From positions 1 through 13,927 of the forward strand of contig DATJZH010000359.1 in assembly GCA_035499215.1 (NCBI GenBank): a DNA stretch of 13,927 nucleotides, read 5' to 3'. The translations under genes were made by a program, and so were the position numbers. Below, piece after piece: positions 6,853-12,885 of the stretch. Source of the DNA: DATJZH01 sp035499215 (GTDB lineage Bacteria > Actinomycetota > Actinomycetes > Streptosporangiales > Streptosporangiaceae). The notes under the pieces were generated by a model, which was not told where the DNA came from, searched no databases, and saw nothing but the letters and a program-made list of their open reading frames with translations. The first letter of the stretch is position 1; every line of letters starts with the position of its first letter.

Positions 6853-7227
6853 ATGTTCGCGCTCGCCGAGCTGTCCGCAGAACTATGCATCGGGCCGGTC
6901 AAGGCGCTGGCGGACCGGCCCCGCCCGGCCGGGTCGCTGGTCGCCGTCACCGGCCAGTCGATGCCTTCCGGGCATGCCCTGACCGCGGCGGTGACGGCCG
7001 TCGCGCTGGCGCTCATTCTGACCCGGCCCGGCAGATCCCGGCTGATTGCCCTCGCAGCCGCCGCCTGGTCAGTTCTGGTTGCGGTGAGCCGTACCTACCT
7101 GAGCGCGCACTGGCTGACTGACGTCGTCGCCGGCCTGCTGCTCGGGACTGGCTGGGCAGCGCTCTGGTTCGGCGTGCTAGGCCCCAGCCAGCGCACGACC
7201 CTGCGCCCACGAGCGGCCATCCCCTGA
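6853..7227 (+). pseudogene. 5'-truncated PAP2-family phosphatase
   Basis: The reading frame from 6853 encodes about 124 residues that match the C-terminal half of a PAP2 (type 2 phosphatidic acid phosphatase) membrane enzyme. All three catalytic motifs are present and intact: KALADRPRP (Kx6RP), SMPSGH, and SRTYLSAHWLTD (SRx5HxxxD). The helices that normally precede the first motif (roughly 80-100 residues) are missing; sequence upstream of 6853 belongs on the other strand to the LPG-synthase-TM remnant. The ATG at 6853 has no ribosome binding site and falls in the middle of family sequence (FALAELSAELCIGPVKALADRP), so it is probably an internal Met. A shortened protein cannot be excluded, but it would lack part of the membrane bundle. 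Natural targets of such enzymes are undecaprenyl or decaprenyl diphosphates and phosphatidate. Confidence 0.75.
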
Positions 7228-7287
7228 CCTGCGACCCCAGGAGCGCCGAGCGACCCGACGCGAAAACTTACCCGACGGCGCAGATCA

Positions 7288-7324
7288 AGATCATAGTCCG
7301 GTTGCCAGCCAGAGACCATGATCT
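7288..7324. terminator. Imperfect inverted repeat between the PAP2 remnant and the phosphoesterase gene
   Basis: AGATCATAGTC (7288-7298) and GACCATGATCT (7314-7324) are complementary at 10 of 11 positions with a 15-nt loop. It lies in the 201-bp gap between convergent reading frames (ends at 7227 and 7429). It could end transcription from both sides or be a protein-binding site; there is no U-run. The rest of the gap holds no gene I can support. Confidence 0.35.
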
Positions 7325-7428
7325 CGCTACCGGCACATACTAGCTCATGCCACCAGGACGGTAAACAATGCCGCATGGCTCCGCCGGTCACCCCGACAGC
7401 CCGGCTGGCCAGGCATCCCGGCCGGGCG

Positions 7429-8922
7429 TCAGCGAGCCTGCGCCAGCCGGCCAGCCGCGAGACCGGCGCGCCGGCTGCCGCGCAGCGGCTTGCGCACGAC
7501 GAACTGGTCGAGCTGACAGTAGTCGGCGGAGCCCGCCGCCGCGCCGTAGTGGGTGATCGTGATTGACGTGGTGCCGCCCGGCTCGGCTGGGGCGACGTCG
7601 AAGGAGGCGAACCCGTAGGGGCTCGTCAGGTCCCGGTAGGCCGACCAGGGCGCGGGTTCGGTGATCTTGACCGCGCGGCGCGCGCGCGCCGGGCCGCCCG
7701 CGCCGACACCGGTGATCAGGACGCCGTCATGCGGGGTGCCGAAACTCGCGGCCGGCGTGGGCGTCGAGTTGCCGCCGCCGCCGATGATCATGTGGACGGT
7801 TCCGTCCCTCGTGTCCATCTGCGACGGGTCGAAGCTCCGCGGCGCCGGGGTGAGCAGCGCGCTGCCCGGCAGGATCCCGCGGACCGGGAAGGTCCGCTCG
7901 AAGTGATGCTCGTGGCCGGCCACCACCAGGTCCACGCCGTAGGCGTCGAACAGCGGCAGGAATTCCTGCCGGATCCCCAGGTCCGCGCCGTTGAAGCGCG
8001 CCGAGGACATGGCCACCTGGTGCATGCAGACCACGATCCAGTCGATGTCGTCGCTGCCGCGCGCGGCGGCCAGCTGCTGCTGCAGCCAGGCGCGCTGCAG
8101 GCCCCCGCTGTACCCGCTGATGTAGGAGTCGAGTCCGCTCCGCTCGTAGCCGGGCAGATGCGCCCGGCGATAGTCGCTGAACCCGCCGTCCTGCAGGCAG
8201 ACGTCGTCGTTGTTGATGGACAGGACCAGTACCGGTCCCACCGTGAAGGCGTACCAGTTGCCGCGGAATCGCCCCGACCCGTTGTCCGGCAGCTCGAACC
8301 TCGTCTGGTAGGCGAGATACCCCTGCGGCCCGTTTCCCGCCTCGTTCTCGTGGTTTCCTGCCGCGGGCATCCACGGCCGGTGCCGGGCGGACCGCATGTT
8401 GTTGGCGAAGAAGGCTGCCCAGGTCGCCACCGGGGCGTCCGTCACGTTCGCGTAGCACAGATCGCCGTTCACCAGGTGGAACAGCGGATCGAGCGCGTCC
8501 ACCGCGTCGACGACGTAGCCGGCGTTCGGGCTGGCCGGGCCGAGGCCGCGGCCGACCGGCGCCGGAATGGACTGATCTCCGAAGCTGGTGAACCGAAAGC
8601 CCTTCGACCGGCCCCGCGGCCCGGTTCGGAAGGTGCCGGGAACCGGCTCGGCGCCGTCGTGCAGGACCTCGTAGGCGTATGCCGTGTCGGCCTCGAGCCC
8701 GTCGAGCCGCGCATGATAGGTCCAGACGGTCTCGCCGGTCAGCGCGTCCGCGTAGACCCGCTCCTGCGCGGGCACCTCGATGCCGAGCCCGCCGTCGGCT
8801 CGTCCCGCCCGCAGCCGCGGCCCGGACACCGCTGCCGCGGCCGCCCAGGAAACCGCGATCTGCGCTGCGGCATCCGCGCCGAACTGGACGTGCAGCTGCT
8901 CGGGCGCAGGAGCACCAGCCAC
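7429..8922 (-). CDS. Purple-acid-phosphatase-like metallophosphoesterase, about 497 aa, N-terminus uncertain
   Basis: Numbered from the GTG at 8920-8922. Residues about 8-100 form the fibronectin-like N-terminal domain of purple acid phosphatases (PEQLHVQFGADAAAQIAVSW). The calcineurin-like catalytic domain follows with the metal-ligand motifs FGDQ (D116), GDLCY (153-157), GNHE (189-192), VCMHQ (H301) and GHEHH (336-340). These hydrolyse phosphomonoesters or diesters with a dinuclear metal centre and are normally exported, often by Tat. Here no export signal can be found: the reading frame extends upstream, but through proline/arginine/glutamine-rich sequence without a hydrophobic core and then into the histidine kinase gene in another frame, and between 9047 and 8922 it has no ATG, GTG or TTG other than the one chosen. 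The C-terminus looks complete. Co-directional with the upstream regulator and kinase genes, 124 bp away. Confidence 0.85.
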   Translation of the reverse strand: MAGAPAPEQLHVQFGADAAAQIAVSWAAAAAVSGPRLRAGRADGGLGIEVPAQERVYADALTGETVWTYHARLDGLEADTAYAYEVLHDGAEPVPGTFRTGPRGRSKGFRFTSFGDQSIPAPVGRGLGPASPNAGYVVDAVDALDPLFHLVNGDLCYANVTDAPVATWAAFFANNMRSARHRPWMPAAGNHENEAGNGPQGYLAYQTRFELPDNGSGRFRGNWYAFTVGPVLVLSINNDDVCLQDGGFSDYRRAHLPGYERSGLDSYISGYSGGLQRAWLQQQLAAARGSDDIDWIVVCMHQVAMSSARFNGADLGIRQEFLPLFDAYGVDLVVAGHEHHFERTFPVRGILPGSALLTPAPRSFDPSQMDTRDGTVHMIIGGGGNSTPTPAASFGTPHDGVLITGVGAGGPARARRAVKITEPAPWSAYRDLTSPYGFASFDVAPAEPGGTTSITITHYGAAAGSADYCQLDQFVVRKPLRGSRRAGLAAGRLAQAR

Positions 8923-9046
8923 TGCGGCCCGGCGGAGCAGGGACGGAGCCTGCCTGGCGCCCGATGACGGCTGTGCCTGGCCGCTGCCGCGCGCAGCCTG
9001 ACCAGCCAGCCCGCGCCTGCGCTCGGCCCGGTCCGGCGCCCGCCGG

Positions 9047-10387
9047 TCAGCTGCCGGGCCGTCCGGCAGGCCTGGCAGGGTGATCTCGATTCGCGCTGCT
9101 CCCGTCTTGCGTACCCAGCCAGGCGGGCGCTCCGCGCTGGCGCACCGATGCCCGCCGCCAGGAAACCTCGAAGAGCGCCCCGCCGAGCGCCGACTTGCCG
9201 ATCCGCCAGTGGCCGCCGGTCGAGCCAGCGACCGAGTCGGCGATAGCCAGCCCCAGCCCGGCTCCGCCGCCCTGCTCGGTCGCCCGGTGGAACCGGTCGA
9301 ACAGCCGCGGCCGCTCCTGCGGCGGGACGCCGGGCCCGCTGTCCTCCACGACCAGGCTGACCCAGCCGCCACGGGAAACCGCGCTGATCCGCACGCTCCC
9401 GCCCGGCCCAGCGTACCGGCAGGCGTTGTCCATCAGCACGCCGGCCAGCCGGTCCACCCATTCCGGCGGCGCGCTGATCCAGGCCGGTGCGGGGCCAGCC
9501 GGCCCGACCGAGATGTCCAGCGACTGAGCGGCCGCCACGGGGCCGAACCGGCCCGCGCAGGCCGCGGCGATCGTCGACAGGTCGAGCGGCTCGTTGCCGG
9601 GCGTCGGCGGCCGGGAGTCGAAGCGGGCCAGCCAGAGCATGTCTTCGACGATCTTGCGCAGCCGCTCGCTCTCGCCGGTGATCCGGCGCAGGGCATCGCG
9701 GTACTCGGCTGGCTGCCGCGGGCTGCTGAGCGCAATGCTCGTTTCGGCGCTGATGACGCTGAGCGGGGTGCGCAGCTCGTGCGAGGCGTCGGCGGTGAAC
9801 TCCAGCTGCCGCCGGCGGGACCGCTCCACCGGGGACAGTGCCCGCAGCCCGATGATCAATGATCCGGCGAACATCGCGAGCAGCAGCACCGGTGCCGCCA
9901 GCGCCTCCCCGCCGAGCAGCAGGTCCTGGATGTGATCCTGCACGGCGAGGCTCTGACCGGCGACGACAAGTGAGCCGGCCCGGCGCGCGGCCATCAGCCG
10001 GAAGCTGACGGTGCCCACGTTCGCGGTCAGTGTCCGGCCCGCGGCCAGCGGCAGATCCGCCGGAAGCGCCGGTGCGGGCGTGCTCAGGCTTGCCGGGGCC
10101 TTCCCGTGAGCAACCCACCACAGCACAACAGGAACCCCGCCTGCATCGTCGTCGTCGTCATCGTGATGGTCGCGGCGGGCGCTCAGCTGCGCCACGTTGC
10201 CGGGGCTGAAGTCGGCCAGCCGCTCGCTGAGGCGGGCGTCGACCGCGGCGACGAGCCGGGCACTGACGAGGTCGTTCAGCGCCAGGATGCATCCGGCGTA
10301 TATCACCGCGATCACCAGGGTCGCTGCCGCGGCGACGCGGCCGGCCGCGGCGAGCTGCGCTGGCAGCGCGAATCGGTGCGGCCTCAT
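9047..10387 (-). CDS. Sensor histidine kinase, 446 aa
   Basis: A membrane sensor kinase with a TM helix at about 17-39, an external loop of about 120 residues, a second TM helix at about 163-181, then a HisKA domain with the H-box FTADASHELRTPLS (phospho-acceptor His203) and a HATPase domain with the N-box DNACRYAGPGG (N321), G1 DSGPG (349-353) and G2 GAGLGL (375-380). The external loop contains an unbroken HHDDDDDD run (74-81) that could bind metal ions. The last 30 residues after FEVSWRR are low-complexity and may be frame drift or a natural tail. Its ATG overlaps the stop of the response regulator by 4 nt (ATGA), so the two are translationally coupled and form a cognate pair. Confidence 0.92.
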   Translation of the reverse strand: MRPHRFALPAQLAAAGRVAAAATLVIAVIYAGCILALNDLVSARLVAAVDARLSERLADFSPGNVAQLSARRDHHDDDDDDAGGVPVVLWWVAHGKAPASLSTPAPALPADLPLAAGRTLTANVGTVSFRLMAARRAGSLVVAGQSLAVQDHIQDLLLGGEALAAPVLLLAMFAGSLIIGLRALSPVERSRRRQLEFTADASHELRTPLSVISAETSIALSSPRQPAEYRDALRRITGESERLRKIVEDMLWLARFDSRPPTPGNEPLDLSTIAAACAGRFGPVAAAQSLDISVGPAGPAPAWISAPPEWVDRLAGVLMDNACRYAGPGGSVRISAVSRGGWVSLVVEDSGPGVPPQERPRLFDRFHRATEQGGGAGLGLAIADSVAGSTGGHWRIGKSALGGALFEVSWRRASVRQRGAPAWLGTQDGSSANRDHPARPAGRPGS

Positions 10388-11052
10388 TCCTGGACGATCC
10401 GGTAGCCGATGCCCCGCACGGTCTCGATCCGGATCCGGCCGCCAGCCAGCTTGGCCCTGAGCCTGGCAAGGTGGACATCGATGGTATTGGAGCCCATGGC
10501 GTCGGCTTCGTGGCCCCAGACGTGCTGCGCAATCGAGCGCCGCTGTGCGACAGCCGGCGACCGGCGCAGCAGCGCCTCCAGGATGCCCAGCTCGGTCACG
10601 GTCAGGGCGCGCCGCTGGCCGGCGATCCGCACGTCACGGGAGACGGGATCGAACACGAGATCGCCCAGGCACAGCTGGGCGGCCGGGGCAGTCCTTGGCC
10701 GCCGCTGCAGAGCCCGGATCCTCGCCAGCAGCTCGCCGAAATCGAACGGCTTGATCAGGTAATCGTCGGCGCCCTGATCGAGACCGGTAACCCGGTCGGC
10801 CGGCGCGTCGCGGGCGGTCAGCATGAGCACCGGAGTCGGCATCGTCTCGCGGCGCATCTGCTGCAGCACCTCCAGGCCGGATAGCGCGGGCATGCGCCAG
10901 TCGAGCACCGCTACCTCATACTCATACACACGCAGGAAGCTGATGGCCTGCTGGCCGTCGGGCACCGCGTCGACCGCATAGCCGTTCTCCCTTAAGCCGC
11001 GCGCGAGCACTTCGCGCAGGCCAGGATCGTCCTCGGCTACCAGCAGTCTCAT
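10384..11052 (-). CDS. OmpR/PhoB-family response regulator, 222 aa
   Basis: The receiver domain (1-115) has the acidic pair D8-D9, the phospho-acceptor D51 (VLDWRMP), T79 (MLTARD) and K101 (YLIKPFDFGELLAR). The C-terminal winged-helix domain (about 128-220) has LTVTELGILEALLRR, the recognition helix NTIDVHLARLRAKL and the wing IETVRGIGYRI, all standard for DNA-binding OmpR-type regulators. It is the first gene of the regulator-kinase-phosphoesterase unit. Weak AGG-type ribosome site only; a TATACA hexamer ends 7 nt before the ATG, so translation may be leaderless. An 18-bp palindrome lies 25 nt upstream. Confidence 0.95.
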   Translation of the reverse strand: MRLLVAEDDPGLREVLARGLRENGYAVDAVPDGQQAISFLRVYEYEVAVLDWRMPALSGLEVLQQMRRETMPTPVLMLTARDAPADRVTGLDQGADDYLIKPFDFGELLARIRALQRRPRTAPAAQLCLGDLVFDPVSRDVRIAGQRRALTVTELGILEALLRRSPAVAQRRSIAQHVWGHEADAMGSNTIDVHLARLRAKLAGGRIRIETVRGIGYRIVQE

Positions 11053-11077
11053 CGGTACCTGTATACCTGGCGAACAT

Positions 11078-11095
11078 GAAGGTCAGATGACCTTC
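11078..11095. promoter_or_regulatory. 18-bp palindrome upstream of the response regulator, candidate operator
   Basis: GAAGGTCAGATGACCTTC has two perfect 8-nt arms around a 2-nt centre. Its left edge is 25 bp upstream of the regulator ATG, so it would overlap the -35 region if TATACA (11060-11065) is the -10. The symmetry suggests a dimeric repressor or activator rather than the direct repeats normally bound by OmpR-type regulators. Confidence 0.5.
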
Positions 11096-11129
11096 CGATG
11101 CCGGGCCTGCGTCCCGCCGCAGACGAGCC

Positions 11130-11181
11130 GGCGAACGGCGGCGGCGGCGAACGGCAGCAGGCAACGGCAGCGGCGAACGGC
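11130..11181. repeat. Short GGCGAACGGC repeats in the gap before the response regulator
   Basis: Exact GGCGAACGGC occurs at 11130-11139, 11146-11155 and 11172-11181, with a related GGCAACGGC at 11160-11168, separated by GGC-rich filler. This is the low-complexity 150-bp gap between the DprE2-like gene stop (11204) and the regulator gene; no ORF or terminator is evident in it. Confidence 0.5.
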
Positions 11182-11203
11182 GGCGGCACTGCCGGACCGG
11201 CCG

Positions 11204-11947
11204 CTAGCGCCGCATCCGGCGCCACAGCGGCCGCGGCACCAGTCGCAGGACTGCCGCCATCGGACCGAGCGCCGGCGGCACCCATACCTGGCCGCGGCGC
11301 CCGCGCAGGGCAGCGGCCACCGCGGTGCCGACCTCGGCAGGCGTGCTGGCCAGCGGCGCCGGTGCCATGCCCGCGGTCATCTTGCCCGTCACGAAACCCG
11401 GCCGGACCAGCAGCAGCCGCACTCCGGTGCCGTGCAGCGAGTCGGCAAGACCGCGGGCGAACGCGTCCAGGCCCGCCTTGGCCGACCCGTAGACGAAGTT
11501 GGCCTTGCGGGGACGGATCGCGGCGACCGAGGAGAGCACCACGATCGTGCCGTGACCCTGTCGGCGCATCCGGGCTGCCGCTGCCAGCAGCGTTGTCGCG
11601 TGCCCGGTGAAGTTCGTCTCGATCAGCAGCCCGGCCTGCCGCGGGTCAGCGTCGAGAACCTGCTGCGGAATCAGCACGCCCGCTGCAGAGATCACCACGT
11701 CCACCGGGCCGTCGGCGAACGCCGCATCGATCAGCGCCTCGTGCGTGTCCAGGGCCGTGGCGTCATAGGACAGCGTCCTGACCGCATACGGCAGCTGCTT
11801 GCCGGCCAGGGCAAGCCGCTGCTCGTCCCGGCCCGCCAGCAGCATCTCGGTTGCCGCCGGCGCGTCGAGCGCCGCCAGGATTGCCAGGCCGATCTCGCTG
11901 GTCCCGCCCAGCAGCAGCACCCGCGGCCGCCGTCGCTGCGGCGTCAT
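11204..11947 (-). CDS. dprE2: DprE2-like decaprenylphosphoryl-2-keto-ribose reductase (SDR), 247 aa
   Basis: A short-chain dehydrogenase/reductase with the NAD(P) loop LLLGGTSEIGLAI (11-23), N112, catalytic S139/S140 and YGSAK (Y153, K157). The blocks GGTSEIGLAI, KANFVYGSAKAGLDAF, VRLLLVRPGFVTGKM and the C-terminal ending VLRLVPRPLWRRM parallel mycobacterial DprE2, which with the flavoenzyme DprE1 epimerises decaprenyl-phospho-ribose to decaprenyl-phospho-arabinose, the donor for envelope arabinan. The gene overlaps the upstream phosphoribosyltransferase by 4 nt (ATGA), and that neighbour makes the substrate lipid, which strongly supports the assignment. DprE1 is not in the window. An unrelated SDR of similar sequence is the alternative. 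Cytoplasmic or membrane-associated. Confidence 0.82.
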   Translation of the reverse strand: MTPQRRRPRVLLLGGTSEIGLAILAALDAPAATEMLLAGRDEQRLALAGKQLPYAVRTLSYDATALDTHEALIDAAFADGPVDVVISAAGVLIPQQVLDADPRQAGLLIETNFTGHATTLLAAAARMRRQGHGTIVVLSSVAAIRPRKANFVYGSAKAGLDAFARGLADSLHGTGVRLLLVRPGFVTGKMTAGMAPAPLASTPAEVGTAVAAALRGRRGQVWVPPALGPMAAVLRLVPRPLWRRMRR

Positions 11948-12885
11948 GGCGTGCCTGCCGTGAAGAGCCCCACCGCGAACATCGCCAGCCAGGCGAGCTC
12001 GAACGCGACCATGATGGGGTCGCGCGCGATCAGATCCTCCACGGGCTTGCTCGTCGCCCGCGCGGTCAGCTTGTCAAAGCGCACGATGGCGGCGGCCAGC
12101 GGCACGACGCTGGCCAGGTGCCACGCGTCGTGCTGGCCGCGAGCCCAGAGCACATAGGAAACGATCACCGCTATCGCGACCACGCGCTGGCCGATCCGCA
12201 ACGCCGGCGCCGAGTACCAGCGCATGACTGGCCGGTGATCTTCCGCCTGGTCACCGAGCACCGTCAGCTCGGTGTAGCGCTTGGCCAGCGCGACCAGCAG
12301 GGCGCCCAGGCTGCAGACCAGGAGGAACCAGCCTGATGGCGCGACGTGCGTCGCGGCCGCGCCGCCGAGCGCGCGCAGCACGAAGCCGGAGGCAACGAAC
12401 ACGACCTCCACGACCGGCACATGCTTGAGCACCAGCGAGTAGAGAAGACTCAGCACAAGATAGGCGCCGACCGCCGCGACCAGGCCGGGCTCGTGAATCC
12501 AGACGCCCGCGCCGAGGGCAGCGCCCACGCACAGGACTGCCAGCACGAGCGCCTGCGGCGCGGGCAGCTCACCCGAGGCAACCGGGCGATGGCGCTTGTA
12601 GGGATGCTGGCGGTCCCTTGCGGCGTCGACCACATCGTTGACGTAGTAAACGGCCGACGACGCGGCGATGAACGCCCCCATCGCGACGAGGGCGTAGGCC
12701 AGGCCGTCATCACGGCCGAGCGTCGCGCCGGCCAGCGGCGCGGCGAATACCAGCAGGTTCTTCGGCCACTGCCGGGGCCTGGCGGTATAGATGACAGCCC
12801 TGAGCCAGCGCAATGGCCCGGGAAGGCGCGTCACATCGGTTCGGCTGGTCCGGGTCGCCCCGGTCGCCGGACTGGGCAATGTCAT
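11944..12885 (-). CDS. UbiA-family decaprenyl-phosphate phosphoribosyltransferase, 313 aa
   Basis: An integral membrane prenyltransferase-fold enzyme with about eight or nine helices. It has the first Asp-rich motif NDVVDAARD (83-91) followed by QHPYKRHRPVASGELP, a combination typical of the phosphoribosyltransferases related to M. tuberculosis Rv3806c, rather than quinone or heme UbiA proteins. The region YSLVLKHVPVVEVVFVASGFVLRALGG (149-175) and AKRYTELTVLGDQAEDHR (201-218) also fit that subgroup. It would transfer phosphoribose from PRPP to polyprenyl phosphate, the first committed step toward polyprenyl-phospho-arabinose. Both ends overlap neighbours by 4 nt (ATGA), placing it in one operon with the phosphodiester glycosidase and the DprE2-like reductase. 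The polyprenyl chain length cannot be read from sequence. Confidence 0.88.
   Translation of the reverse strand: MTLPSPATGATRTSRTDVTRLPGPLRWLRAVIYTARPRQWPKNLLVFAAPLAGATLGRDDGLAYALVAMGAFIAASSAVYYVNDVVDAARDRQHPYKRHRPVASGELPAPQALVLAVLCVGAALGAGVWIHEPGLVAAVGAYLVLSLLYSLVLKHVPVVEVVFVASGFVLRALGGAAATHVAPSGWFLLVCSLGALLVALAKRYTELTVLGDQAEDHRPVMRWYSAPALRIGQRVVAIAVIVSYVLWARGQHDAWHLASVVPLAAAIVRFDKLTARATSKPVEDLIARDPIMVAFELAWLAMFAVGLFTAGTP

Noticed and set aside
3233..6982. A 1249-codon open frame on the plus strand, and a 456-codon one at 854-2224
   Set aside because: Both lie antisense to clearly recognisable protein families. They are Gln/Arg/Pro-rich with no domain, as expected of mirror frames in very GC-rich DNA.
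7337..7365. TTTACC-N17-TAGTAT promoter-like pair on the minus strand
   Set aside because: No gene follows on that strand before the antisense side of the PAP2 remnant. The match is moderate and could be chance; at most it could give an antisense transcript or a replacement promoter toward the kinase fusion.
8923..9372. Extending the phosphoesterase upstream to the ATG at 9372
   Set aside because: It would overlap the histidine kinase catalytic domain by more than 300 bp on the same strand, and the added sequence is kinase DNA in the wrong frame.
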